Source of the DNA: Planctomycetota bacterium
GTDB lineage: Bacteria > Planctomycetota > UBA1135 > GCA-002686595
Direction: 5' to 3'
Assembly (NCBI GenBank): GCA_029259595.1
Contig: JAJDEW010000004.1
Location: forward strand, 62,001-126,000
DNA: 64,000 nucleotides
A program made the position numbers and the translations under genes. Positions 1-8,356 of this stretch are shown in pieces. Under the pieces are notes generated by a model. That model had not been told where the DNA came from, made no database searches, and saw only the letters and a program-made list of their open reading frames with translations. The stretch's first letter is position 1; every line of letters starts with the position of its first letter.

Positions 1-949
1 TCGCGTACTCTTGCACCGAGTAGTTCATCGACGATTCGAAGTTGGTCTTCGAGCCGTCGTAGTCGATGCCAAGCCCGCCGCCGACGTCGAACCAGCGCAA
101 AGTCGCGCCCATCTCCGACAGGCCGACGAAGGTCCGGCAGGCCTCGTCCAGCGCGGTCTTGATCGAGCGGATCTGCGTGACCTGACTGCCGAGGTGGAAG
201 TGCAGGAGCTGCAGACAATCGAGCATGTCCGCCGCGCGCAGTTCGTCGACCAGCCGGACGATCTGGCGCGTCGTCAGGCCGAACTTCGAGCGGTCACCGC
301 CCGAGTCCTTCCAGCGCCCCGACCCCGGCGCACCGAGCTTCGTCCGGACGCCGATCGTCGGCCGCACCCCGAGTCCCTCCGAGGCTCGCATGACGGTCGC
401 GAGCTCGCTGAACTTCTCGATCACGATCACGACCTCGGCACCGAGCTTCTTGGTCAAGAGCGCGGTTTCGACGTACTCGTGGTCCTTGTACCCGTTGCAG
501 ATGAGAAGGCGCCCGGGGTCCGCGTAGAGCGCCATCACCGCCAGGAGCTCGGGCTTGCTGCCGACCTCGATCCCCATCCCGTGCCGGGTGCCCTCGTCCA
601 TTAACACGTCGACGAGGTGGCGCTGCTGGTTGACCTTGATGGGGAAGACGCAGCGGTAGGGAGCCTCGTAGCCGTACTCCGCGCGCGCCCGATCGAAAGC
701 CGCGTTCATCTCGCGCACGCGTGCCTGCAGGATGCCGTTGAAGCGCAGCAGGATGGGGGGTTCGATCCCGCGGGCGCGGATCTCGGCCAGGAGCCGGTGG
801 ATGTCCACGCCTTCGCCCGTACCGGGAGTTCCGACGTCTCCGGCGGGATGCACCGTGACGCTGCCCTGCGGCCCGACCCCGAAAAAACCGCCGCCCCAGT
901 TGCGGACGTTGTAGAGCGCTTCGCTCTCTTCGATCGACCAGCTCGTCAT
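1..949 (-). CDS. speA: Biosynthetic arginine decarboxylase SpeA, 5' part (C-terminus beyond window edge)
   Basis: Reading the minus strand from an ATG at 949 gives about 316 uninterrupted residues that run off the left edge. The fragment contains the PLP-lysine region of the alanine-racemase-fold decarboxylases (FPIKVNQQRH), followed by LHFHLGSQ and VGGGLGIDYDGSKTN, all hallmarks of SpeA-type enzymes that turn arginine into agmatine plus CO2 in the polyamine route. SpeA proteins are normally about 630-660 residues, so roughly half is visible. No convincing Shine-Dalgarno precedes the ATG. It is separated by 262 bp from the dus gene that lies upstream on the same strand, so it probably has its own promoter. 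Identity is confident; substrate preference (arginine rather than another basic amino acid) is taken from the family. Confidence 0.93.
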   Translation of the reverse strand, partial: MTSWSIEESEALYNVRNWGGGFFGVGPQGSVTVHPAGDVGTPGTGEGVDIHRLLAEIRARGIEPPILLRFNGILQARVREMNAAFDRARAEYGYEAPYRCVFPIKVNQQRHLVDVLMDEGTRHGMGIEVGSKPELLAVMALYADPGRLLICNGYKDHEYVETALLTKKLGAEVVIVIEKFSELATVMRASEGLGVRPTIGVRTKLGAPGSGRWKDSGGDRSKFGLTTRQIVRLVDELRAADMLDCLQLLHFHLGSQVTQIRSIKTALDEACRTFVGLSEMGATLRWFDVGGGLGIDYDGSKTNFESSMNYSVQEYA

Positions 950-1211
950 GATTGGGAAGGTTTCCCCGTCGGTGGTAAGGCCCGCGGGCCGTTCCCGAGG
1001 CTGTCCGGGGCCGAGGCCCTGAAATCGCGGGGGAGTATAGGTCCGCCCCCCCGAACCCGCCATTGCGGAGGTCAGAGGGGCCCCGAACGAAAAGGGGGCG
1101 AATACCGGGAACATCTCGGTGAGGTCTCCGCGTCAAGGGGCCAGCGCGCCCGTTGGCGCCGATCGGATCCGCATCTGCGGTCCTTGCCAACCCTGGCGTT
1201 ACCCGGCGCGC
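950..1211. other. Intergenic region between speA and dus
   Basis: A 262-bp non-coding gap between the dus stop and the speA start, both on the minus strand. It should hold the speA promoter, but I see no box that stands out. A TTCGAAC word just beyond it, at about 1289, resembles a tRNA T-loop but has no matching stem. Confidence 0.5.
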
Positions 1212-2273
1212 TCAGCGCGAGAGAGCTGTGCTCGAGGCCTCTCCGGACCGTAGGGGGACCGGAGGGGCCTCCCCTTTGGGCTCCCCGTTCGAACCCCCGG
1301 GACTCGGCGAGCTGTCTCCGATCTGATGCGGACGTGCCCCGAGCCGTTGCCACAGGTCATCCGCCCGCCGTTCCCGCAGGAGGGTGGTCCGCGTCGCTTC
1401 GTCGGGAACGAGGCCCCCGGCGCGCCAGCGCACCAAGAGCTGCTTGATCCGACCGGCGGACCCTTCCTGGCGCATCCCGTTCGCGAGCAAGGCGTCGCGG
1501 TAGCCCTCGAGGAAGGCCAGGGCCGTCTCGCGCCCGACGCTGCGGCCTCCGAAGATCCAGGGATCCCCCAGGGCGGCGCGGCCGACCATGACATAGGCAC
1601 AGCCCGTCGCGCGCCGCAGCCGCTCGAGGTCCGCGTGCTGTTCGACGCCACCGTTGCCGCAGACCGGGATCGTGACGGCCGCCACGGCCCGCGCCAAGCG
1701 GTCCCAGTCGGCGGTGTCGCGGTAGCCCTCGCGCCGGGTCCGGCAATGCACGGTGAGCAGCCGCGCGCCACCGGCCTCGACCGCGCGCGCGATCTCCTCG
1801 AGCCGCGCGTCGTCCTCGCCGCCGGCTCGGATCTTGGCCGTGGTCGGTGTGTGGGGAATGGCCTCGGCCACGGCCCGCACGAGCGTTTCGATCCGCGCGG
1901 GGTCGTCGAGCAGGGCCGAACCGGCGCAGCCCTTGAGAGCGCGCTTGGCCGGGCAACCGAAGTTCAGGTCGACGAGCGGTGCGCCGACTTCGACCGCGCG
2001 ACGCGCGGTCTCGGCCAGGAGCTCGGGATCGTTGCCCATGAGCTGCAGTCCGACGGGCCGCGCGGCGGCATCGAGCGGCACGCGGCTGCCCGCGCCGAGG
2101 TGGCGGGCGAGCCGCGCGCGCGAGAGCGGCACGCGCGAGACGCGCGCGAACTCGGTGAAGGTGCCGCCCAGGGCGTCGGCCGGATTGGCCGCGAGCACGA
2201 AGGCGCGGAAGGCGGGTTCGGTGACGCCCTCCATCGGCGCGAGCAGGGCGGGGGAGGTGAAGGGCAGCGTCAT
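1212..2273 (-). CDS. tRNA-dihydrouridine synthase (Dus family)
   Basis: A 353-residue flavoenzyme that reduces uridines in the tRNA D-loop using FMN and NADPH. Visible family marks are APMEGVTEPAFR near the N-terminus (FMN loop), LNFGCPAK with the catalytic Cys107, TAKIRAG, the HCRTR motif, CGNGG and VMVGRAALGDPWIF (phosphate grip). The start ATG overlaps the stop of the upstream histidine kinase (ATGA at 2270-2273) and is preceded by GGGAGG, a good ribosome site. The last 40 or so residues are rich in Pro, Gly and Ser and do not resemble the usual Dus helical domain; that stretch also holds a short hairpin in the DNA (1263-1275). Which Dus subtype (A, B or C) cannot be told from motifs alone. 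Confidence 0.93.
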   Translation of the reverse strand: MTLPFTSPALLAPMEGVTEPAFRAFVLAANPADALGGTFTEFARVSRVPLSRARLARHLGAGSRVPLDAAARPVGLQLMGNDPELLAETARRAVEVGAPLVDLNFGCPAKRALKGCAGSALLDDPARIETLVRAVAEAIPHTPTTAKIRAGGEDDARLEEIARAVEAGGARLLTVHCRTRREGYRDTADWDRLARAVAAVTIPVCGNGGVEQHADLERLRRATGCAYVMVGRAALGDPWIFGGRSVGRETALAFLEGYRDALLANGMRQEGSAGRIKQLLVRWRAGGLVPDEATRTTLLRERRADDLWQRLGARPHQIGDSSPSPGGSNGEPKGEAPPVPLRSGEASSTALSR

Positions 2274-3649
2274 GCCGTGCCTCCCGTCGACCGTCCCGGA
2301 GCGGGCGTGACGGCGCGCACGGGCAAGAGCAGCCGGAAGGTCGAGCCGCGTTCGGGCTGGCTCTCGAGGAGGACCTGGCCGCCAAGCACGATCATGGCGT
2401 GCTTGACGATCGCGAGCCCGAGTCCGGTTCCGCCCAGCGCCCGCGAGCGGGCGGTGTCGACACGATAGAAGCGCTCGAACACGCGCGCCTGGTGCTCGAG
2501 CGGGATGCCAGGCCCCGTGTCCGCCACCGCGACCTCGAGCTCGCGTCCGCCCTCGGACAGGCGGCTCGTGATCGTGATCCGACCCCCTTCGGGCGTGTAC
2601 TTGATCGCGTTGTCGCAGAGGTTGGACAGGGCCGTGCGGAAGAGCTCGCCGTCGAGCTGCAGCGTGTGCGGCAAGGACTCCAGCTCGAGCTCGAGCCGAA
2701 TCCGCTTGGCCTCCAACTTCTCTTCGTAGGACGCCAGCACGTCCCGGATGCGTTCCTCGACGTCGAGCGGGCCGTGCTCGTGCGTGGCCGTGTGCTCGAG
2801 TCGCGACAGCTCGATCAGGTCGCGGATCAGCTCATCGAGTCGCAGGCTGTTGTGGAGGATGCGTTCGACCGCGCGCCGCGCCTGGGCCTCGTCGAGCGTG
2901 CCGGCGCCGAGCGTTTCGGCATAGCCCAGGATGGACGCCAGCGGCGAGCGCATCTCGTGGCTCGCGTTGGCGACGAAGTCGGTCCGAACGACTTGCAAGC
3001 GCTTGCGTTTCGTGAGGTCGTGCAAGACCAACACGGCGCGCGTCTCGCCCATCGGCGTGTGGAAGCGACGTCCGTAGAGCTCGAGCCAGAGCGTCGCGCG
3101 CGCGCCCTCCAGCTGGACCTCGCGATCCTCGGGAGCCTTGCCGGCCAGCACGTCCTCGGCGAACTCGAGGATGGCCGCGTTGCGCGTGACCTCGGCCAGA
3201 CCGCGTCCGACCGCCTCGAAGGGCGGCTCGAGGAAGCGGTGCGCGGCGTCGTTCACGAGCACGAGACGCGCGCCCTGGGACAGAACCAGGATGCCTTCCC
3301 CCGTCGCCTGCAGGATACCGAGCAGCTCGGCGTGCTCGAGCTCGGCCGCCGAGCGCTCGTCCTCGACGCGTGCGTGCGCCTTCGCCACGCGGCTCGCGAG
3401 GCCCGCCGGTCCCTCCAGGGCACGGTCGTCATCCGAGCCGTCAAGCTCGTCGACGCGTCGGCGCAGGTCGGCGAAGTCGTCGACCGAGCGGCGCGCGACG
3501 AGGACCGCGGCGACGAAAGCCGTGACGGCGGCGGCGAGCCACGGCCAGCTTCCGGCCCCGGGCAGGGCGGCGACGACCAGTGCGGAGCCCGCCACGAAGA
3601 GCGTGCGCACGAGCCCGGTCCGGAAGACGGGGTCGGAGGCGATCCCCAC
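2270..3649 (-). CDS. phoR: PhoR-like sensor histidine kinase
   Basis: 459 residues with a GTG start, one base after the stop of the upstream response regulator gene. Two close hydrophobic segments (about 13-50) anchor the protein, followed by a short linker, a PAS domain (about 105-215) and a HisKA/HATPase module. The phospho-acceptor is in VANASHEMRSPL (His about 230); N, G1 and G2 boxes are visible as NLCDNAIKYTPEGG, VADTGPGI and GGTGLGLAIVKHA. The short membrane hairpin plus one PAS domain and adjacency to a PhoB-type regulator match PhoR, which senses phosphate supply through the Pst/PhoU system; none of the pst or phoU genes is in this window, so the phosphate link rests on similarity. 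It overlaps dus by 4 bp. Confidence 0.88.
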   Translation of the reverse strand: MGIASDPVFRTGLVRTLFVAGSALVVAALPGAGSWPWLAAAVTAFVAAVLVARRSVDDFADLRRRVDELDGSDDDRALEGPAGLASRVAKAHARVEDERSAAELEHAELLGILQATGEGILVLSQGARLVLVNDAAHRFLEPPFEAVGRGLAEVTRNAAILEFAEDVLAGKAPEDREVQLEGARATLWLELYGRRFHTPMGETRAVLVLHDLTKRKRLQVVRTDFVANASHEMRSPLASILGYAETLGAGTLDEAQARRAVERILHNSLRLDELIRDLIELSRLEHTATHEHGPLDVEERIRDVLASYEEKLEAKRIRLELELESLPHTLQLDGELFRTALSNLCDNAIKYTPEGGRITITSRLSEGGRELEVAVADTGPGIPLEHQARVFERFYRVDTARSRALGGTGLGLAIVKHAMIVLGGQVLLESQPERGSTFRLLLPVRAVTPAPGRSTGGTA

Positions 3650-3650
3650 G

Positions 3651-4328
3651 CTACTCCTTCATCCGGTAGCCGATCCCGCGCACGGTCTCGAGGTAAGTCC
3701 CCGCGTCGCCCAGCTTCTTGCGCAGCGAGGCCATGTGCACGTCGACGGTGCGCTCGAGAACGTTGCCGTCGCCGATCGCGTCGAGGATGTCGGCGCGCGT
3801 GCGCACGTGTCCCGGGCGTCGCGCCAGGATCTCGAGGACCTTGAACTCGGTGTAGGTGAGGTCGATCGGGCGCTTGTCGACGCGCACCTCGAAGCGGCTC
3901 GTGTCGAGCTCGATCGGGCCGACGCGCTTGCGTTCCCCGGCGGCCGCCTCGGCGGCACCGGCCTCGCGTCGCAACAGGGCCCGGATGCGCGCGACCAGGA
4001 TGCGTGGGCTGACGGGCTTCACGCAGTAGTCGTCAGCGCCCAGCTCGAGCCCGGTGACGATGTCGATGTCCTCGCCACGGGCGGTCATCATCAGGATCGG
4101 CGTGTCCGCGGTCTCGTCCGCCCGCCGCATGCGCCGGCAGATCTCGAAGCCGTCCATGCCGGGCAGCATGAGGTCGAGCACCACCAGGTCGGGGCGTTGG
4201 CTCTGGATCGCCTCCCAGCCTTCGCTGCCGTTCTCGTGGATCGTGACCCCGTAGCCCTCGCGTTCCAGATGGAGCGCCACGAGGTCGGCGAGATCCCGTT
4301 CGTCTTCGACTACGATGATGTGCCGCAT
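3651..4328 (-). CDS. phoB: PhoB-like response regulator, OmpR family
   Basis: 225 residues. The receiver domain (1-120) has the acidic pair Glu8/Asp9, phosphorylatable Asp52 in VVLDLMLPGMDGF, the Thr of MMTARG and Lys in YCVKPVSP; the C-terminal winged helix (about 130-225) ends with ERTVDVHMASLRKKL and VRGIGYRMKE, typical of OmpR/PhoB DNA-binding domains. I chose the ATG at 4328 because the receiver fold begins there with MRHIIVVEDE; a longer in-frame extension upstream is Ser/Arg-rich and would run over the divergent neighbour. It is the first gene of the phoB-phoR-dus operon, and 67 bp separate it from the divergently read dehydratase gene. Confidence 0.9.
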   Translation of the reverse strand: MRHIIVVEDERDLADLVALHLEREGYGVTIHENGSEGWEAIQSQRPDLVVLDLMLPGMDGFEICRRMRRADETADTPILMMTARGEDIDIVTGLELGADDYCVKPVSPRILVARIRALLRREAGAAEAAAGERKRVGPIELDTSRFEVRVDKRPIDLTYTEFKVLEILARRPGHVRTRADILDAIGDGNVLERTVDVHMASLRKKLGDAGTYLETVRGIGYRMKE

Positions 4329-4395
4329 GAACGCCCCCGAAGGCGGAGTGTCCGTCCTTCGTGCAACCGGGCGTGCGGGACGCAACGGGCTCATT

Positions 4396-5394
4396 ATGAA
4401 CGTGCAGGACCAGGTAGCAAGCATCGACGTCGAACGGGCGGCACGGCGGTTGGTCGGAACGGTGCGGGAAACCCCGCTCGTGGCCCTTCCGGTTCCGGAC
4501 CCGCGGGTGAGCGTGCACTTGAAGCTCGAATGCCTGCAGGAGACGGGTTCGTTCAAGGCGCGCGGCGCCTGGAACCAGCTCTCGCAGCTGGACGATGACG
4601 AGCGTGCTCGCGGCGTCGTGGCCTCGAGTTCGGGCAATCACGGGCGGGCCGTGGCCTGGGCCGCGCGCCGGGCCGGTGTCCGCGCGACGATCTTCATGCC
4701 CGAGAACGTCTACCCGAACAAGCTCGCGGCCTGTCGCGACGAGGGCGCCGAAGTCGTGTTGGCCGCGACGCGTGCCGAGGTCGAGGAGCGCTGCGCGGAG
4801 GCGGTCGCGCGCGGGGCCGTGCTGGTTCATCCCTATGACGCCGTCCGCACCGCCGAGGGCGCGGGAACGGTCGGGCTCGAGATCGCACGCGCCGCAGCGG
4901 ACGTCGAGGTCGTGCTCTTTCCCGTCGGCGGCGGCGGCCTGATCGGCGGCTCGTCCCTCGCCATCGCGCGCGAGCTGGGCGACGAGGTCTGCGTCATCGG
5001 CGTCGAGCCCGAAGGCTCGCCCAACCTCACGCGCGCGCTCGACGCGCGCCGGCCGGTCGTCATCGAACCGATCACGACCGCCGTCCAGGGCCTGTGTCCG
5101 ATGGACGTGGGTTGGCTGAACCTGGCTCTGGCCGAGCGCTTCGTCGAAGGGACGGTGCTGCTCGACGACGAAGAGATCTTCGCCGCGCAACGCTACTTGC
5201 TCCGCCACGACATCGTGGCCGAACCCGCCGGTTCCGCGGCGACCGGCGCCGTTCTGTGCGGGGCGCTCCCCGACGAGCTGCTCGAGGGACGCGACGAAGG
5301 CGATCCGCTGCGCGTCGTGTGTGTCGTGTCGGGAGGCAACGCCGATCCGGCCCAACTCGAAGCCCAGCGCGCGCGCGCCGAGTCGGGGGAATGA
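4396..5394 (+). CDS. Threonine/serine dehydratase-like PLP enzyme
   Basis: 332 residues of the fold-type II PLP family. The PLP lysine is Lys54 in ETGSFKARGA; SSGNHGRAVAWAAR binds the substrate carboxylate, and the glycine loop GGGGLIGG (about 178-185) grips the PLP phosphate. There is no C-terminal ACT regulatory domain, so it resembles catabolic threonine dehydratase, serine racemase or hydroxy-aspartate ammonia-lyase rather than the isoleucine-feedback enzyme. The likely reaction is deamination of L-threonine or L-serine to the 2-oxo acid. The ATG at 4396 places the first helix right; an upstream in-frame ATG at 4330 would add a poorly conserved leader. It is the first of five genes joined by 4-bp overlaps. 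Confidence 0.88.
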   Translation: MNVQDQVASIDVERAARRLVGTVRETPLVALPVPDPRVSVHLKLECLQETGSFKARGAWNQLSQLDDDERARGVVASSSGNHGRAVAWAARRAGVRATIFMPENVYPNKLAACRDEGAEVVLAATRAEVEERCAEAVARGAVLVHPYDAVRTAEGAGTVGLEIARAAADVEVVLFPVGGGGLIGGSSLAIARELGDEVCVIGVEPEGSPNLTRALDARRPVVIEPITTAVQGLCPMDVGWLNLALAERFVEGTVLLDDEEIFAAQRYLLRHDIVAEPAGSAATGAVLCGALPDELLEGRDEGDPLRVVCVVSGGNADPAQLEAQRARAESGE

Positions 5395-7592
5395 GCGAGC
5401 GACGGATCGGCCCGTTCGCGAGCACGGGTCTCGCCCTCCTTGGACTGGTCCTGGTCCTCGTCGTCGCGACCTGGCTCGGGCGGCGGGGGGTGGCGTCGAG
5501 CGACGGCCGCACCGTGCTGCTCGTCGCGATCGACGACCTGCGCGCGGACCGCACCAGCGTGCACGATCCGAAGCTCGCGACGACGCCGGTCCTGGGCGCG
5601 CTGGCACAGAGGGCGGCGGTCTACACGGACTGCGTGACGAACAGCACGGCGGTGAATCCGGCCGTGGCTTCGCTCTTGTCCGGGCTCGAGCCGGCCCTGC
5701 ACGGTGTCCGCAGCCTGCACCGCATCGGAGCCCATCGCTTGCCCGCCGCGGTGGAGACCCTGGCCGAGGACTACTCCGCGCACGGCTACACGACCCTGGC
5801 GGCGGTCTCGTCGCGCCAGCTCGCGGCGTCGCTGTCCGGGTTCGGGCAGGGCTTCGGGCGCTATCTCGACGACGACCTGCCCACGACCGGGCGCGCCCTC
5901 GCGGCGCAGGACGTGGTGCAACGCGTGGCCGAGCGCTTCGAAGGCGAGCTGGAGTCCGCCGAGCCCGTCTTCCTGTTCGTGCATTTCGGCGACCTGCGCC
6001 ACGAGGCCGCCGCGCCGGCCGAGCTCCTGGCGTGCCTCACCGAACGCCTGGCGCCGTTTCGGTCGGCGGATCCGGAGCTGGACGCTGCCTTCGCGGGGCT
6101 CGTCGACAGCGACGCCGACAAGGTCGCGGCGATCCGCGCACGCCTCGCGCGCCGGCGGGGGACGCCGGCCTGGGATGCCTACGCCGAGGCCCTGTACGAC
6201 GCCGGTCTGCGGACGCTGGACCGTTCGCTCGGAGCGCTGTTCGACGTCCTGCGCGCGCACGCGCGCTTCGAAGGCGCCACGATCGTCGTGGCCGGCACGC
6301 GCGGCGCCTACGTCAGCGAACCGCGTCCGCACGGCGTGCTGGAGGGTCTCTCCGAAGCGCTCGTGCGCACCGTGCTCGTCGCGCGCGTACCCGACCACCT
6401 CGAGCCGGGGCGCTGGGACCGCGACACGGTCAGCCTGCGCGACGTAGCGGCGACGCTGCGCGCGGACCTGCGCGTGCCGGGGGACGACGACGTGCTCGAA
6501 GCGGTGACGCGCGGAGTGCTCGAGTCTCTCGTTCGCGGGGACATCGGCTACGAGGACGCCCCCGTCGATGCACCCCGCATCGGCGAGGTCGCGCGCTTCG
6601 CGCCGGACTGGAAGTTGCTCGTGACGGACGGCCTCGGGCGTGTACCCGACGTCTTCGCCCGCGACGATGCGCGGACCGCGCCGATCTTTCCCGAGAGCTA
6701 CGGGTTCAGCATGAACGCTCCCGCTGCGCTCGCCTTCGAGCTCGTGGCTGCCCCGGGCGACGTCGCCTTGAAGTTCGAGAGCCTCGCGGAAGCTCTGATC
6801 CTTCCGATCATGACCCTGCCTGCCACCGCGGGCGGACTGCAGTCCACGGGCGTCCTGACTCTCGCGGCGGGCGTCCCCCAGGAAATCGAGTCGCAGCTCG
6901 GCCCGCCCGCGCTCGTCCTCGGACTGTCCTCGAAGGACGTCGCGTTCGTCGACGCCGACGGCCACGCGGTTCGGGCGCTGGCGCTCGCGCGCGGGCCCGC
7001 GAGCCCGGCCTGGATCGCTCCCGCGGGCGAGGCCGTGAACGACGGCGAACCGCGCGTGGACGTCATGCGCGCCCCGGGCCGCCGGCTCGTGATCCGCGTC
7101 ACGCCTCGTGCACCCGAAGAGCAGGGAGCGTTGGCCCGCGTCTTCGTGCACCTGCACCCGCCGGCCGCCGAACCGACCGCGCTCGTAGCCGTCGCGGCGG
7201 ACGGGGTCCGGCGCCTGAGCGCGACCGGGTTGCCGGACGCCGGCGTCTTCGAGGGCTCGCTGCCCTTCGAGCTCACGCTGGAGGTGCCCTCGGCGCGGCG
7301 CCTGGCCCTCGCGGTGGACGTTGCCGGCGAGGCGCTCCCGCCGACCTCCTTTCGCTACCTGGGCCGCCACCTGTGGGGCGACGAGGCGCGCTTTCTCCTG
7401 CCCGCCTTCCTGCCGGAACGTGGCGACTGGTTCGTCCCGGAGCTCGCGGGAGAGCGATCGCGGGCGCCGCTCGTGCCGGCGGACACTACGATACGCCTCA
7501 CCCGAACGGGATCCGCGCCCGTGCTCGAGCCTCCCCTGAGGCTCACCGCGGACGACCTCGACTTCTTGAACCGCCTGGGAAACACCGAGTGA
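5391..7592 (+). CDS. Sulfatase-fold membrane-anchored protein lacking the catalytic nucleophile
   Basis: 733 residues, starting at an ATG that overlaps the preceding stop (ATGA, 5391-5394). A signal-anchor helix (about 11-30) is followed by a sulfatase/alkaline-phosphatase core: TVLLVAIDDLRADR is the first metal-binding strand. Where active sulfatases carry C/S-x-P-S-R before LLTG, this protein has VNPAVASLLSG, so the formylglycine residue is missing, and the second metal loop (normally DHG) reads AGTRGAY. The last 250 residues look like beta-sandwich domains and end in a short DLDFLNRLG tail, reminiscent of the LRxLGY tails of related planctomycete proteins. I infer an exported, probably catalytically dead binding or scaffold protein; substrate unknown. 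Confidence 0.72.
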   Translation: MSERRIGPFASTGLALLGLVLVLVVATWLGRRGVASSDGRTVLLVAIDDLRADRTSVHDPKLATTPVLGALAQRAAVYTDCVTNSTAVNPAVASLLSGLEPALHGVRSLHRIGAHRLPAAVETLAEDYSAHGYTTLAAVSSRQLAASLSGFGQGFGRYLDDDLPTTGRALAAQDVVQRVAERFEGELESAEPVFLFVHFGDLRHEAAAPAELLACLTERLAPFRSADPELDAAFAGLVDSDADKVAAIRARLARRRGTPAWDAYAEALYDAGLRTLDRSLGALFDVLRAHARFEGATIVVAGTRGAYVSEPRPHGVLEGLSEALVRTVLVARVPDHLEPGRWDRDTVSLRDVAATLRADLRVPGDDDVLEAVTRGVLESLVRGDIGYEDAPVDAPRIGEVARFAPDWKLLVTDGLGRVPDVFARDDARTAPIFPESYGFSMNAPAALAFELVAAPGDVALKFESLAEALILPIMTLPATAGGLQSTGVLTLAAGVPQEIESQLGPPALVLGLSSKDVAFVDADGHAVRALALARGPASPAWIAPAGEAVNDGEPRVDVMRAPGRRLVIRVTPRAPEEQGALARVFVHLHPPAAEPTALVAVAADGVRRLSATGLPDAGVFEGSLPFELTLEVPSARRLALAVDVAGEALPPTSFRYLGRHLWGDEARFLLPAFLPERGDWFVPELAGERSRAPLVPADTTIRLTRTGSAPVLEPPLRLTADDLDFLNRLGNTE

Positions 7593-8356
7593 ATCGCATC
7601 GTCCTCGTCCGCCCCAAGGGGCCGCGCAACGTCGGCTCGATCGTGCGCGCCATCGCGAACTTCGGACCGGCCGAGCTCGTTCTCGTGCGGCCCGAGAAGC
7701 CGTCCCTGCTCATCCATCCGGACTTCGAGCAGATGTCCCATGGCGTCGAGGACGTAACGCGGCGGCTCACCGTGGTCGACGATCTCGAGACAGCCCTGGC
7801 CGACGTGACCTGCGCCTACGGCTTCACGGCGCGCGCGCGCGAGCACCGCACGCTGCACGACTGGCGCGAGCGCGTCGCGCCGATCCTCGAGCGCACGGCG
7901 GATCCGGGTGAGCACGTCGCCTTCGTGTTCGGGAACGAGGAGACCGGCCTGGCGGGCACCGAGACGGATCTCCTGCACGAGCTCGTCCGTATGCCGACCA
8001 GCGACGAGCACACGTCCTTGAACCTGGCGCTCTCGGTCGGTGTCGTCCTGTCGACCCTGTTCTTCGCCGGCGCGCGCAGCGCACGGCTCGAGTCGACGAC
8101 GCCGCTCACGGGGCGCGATCGCCGCTTCTTGATCGCGCACTTGCAGGACGCCCTCGGCGAGCGCACGACCAGTGACTCGGCGCGCCGCGACCTGGTCGCG
8201 ACGATCGAGCGCGTGTTCAGCCGCGCGCCGCTGGAGACGCGCGACGGACGCGCCTGGCACCTGCTCGCGCGCGCGCTCGGAAGCCGGAAGCGCCCGCAGG
8301 ACTACGGCCTCGATCCGCCGACCAAGACCTACCGCCAGATGAAGAAGTGCCCATGA
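7589..8356 (+). CDS. SPOUT RNA methyltransferase, TrmJ/LasT type
   Basis: 255 residues with a GTG start inside the previous stop (GTGA). The N-terminus IVLVRPKGPRNVGSIVRAIANFG and the knot-forming motifs FVFGNEETGLAG and PTSDEHTSLNLALSV are the three signature motifs of SpoU/TrmH-like 2'-O-methyltransferases; S-adenosylmethionine binds in the trefoil knot. The layout matches TrmJ, which methylates position 32 of tRNA, more than TrmH or RlmB, which carry an extra N-terminal L30e-like domain absent here. A helical tail of about 90 residues follows. The RNA target is inferred. Fourth-base overlaps on both sides place it in the five-gene chain, without an obvious functional link to its neighbours. 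Confidence 0.85.
   Translation: MNRIVLVRPKGPRNVGSIVRAIANFGPAELVLVRPEKPSLLIHPDFEQMSHGVEDVTRRLTVVDDLETALADVTCAYGFTARAREHRTLHDWRERVAPILERTADPGEHVAFVFGNEETGLAGTETDLLHELVRMPTSDEHTSLNLALSVGVVLSTLFFAGARSARLESTTPLTGRDRRFLIAHLQDALGERTTSDSARRDLVATIERVFSRAPLETRDGRAWHLLARALGSRKRPQDYGLDPPTKTYRQMKKCP

Noticed and set aside
1280..1310. TTCGAAC word resembling a tRNA T-loop
   Set aside because: Neither strand offers complementary 5-bp arms around it, nor an acceptor stem or anticodon arm at the right distances.
4328..4637. N-terminal extension of the PhoB-like regulator
   Set aside because: The extra residues are Ser/Arg-rich, overlap the divergent gene, and the receiver domain begins at the internal ATG at 4328.
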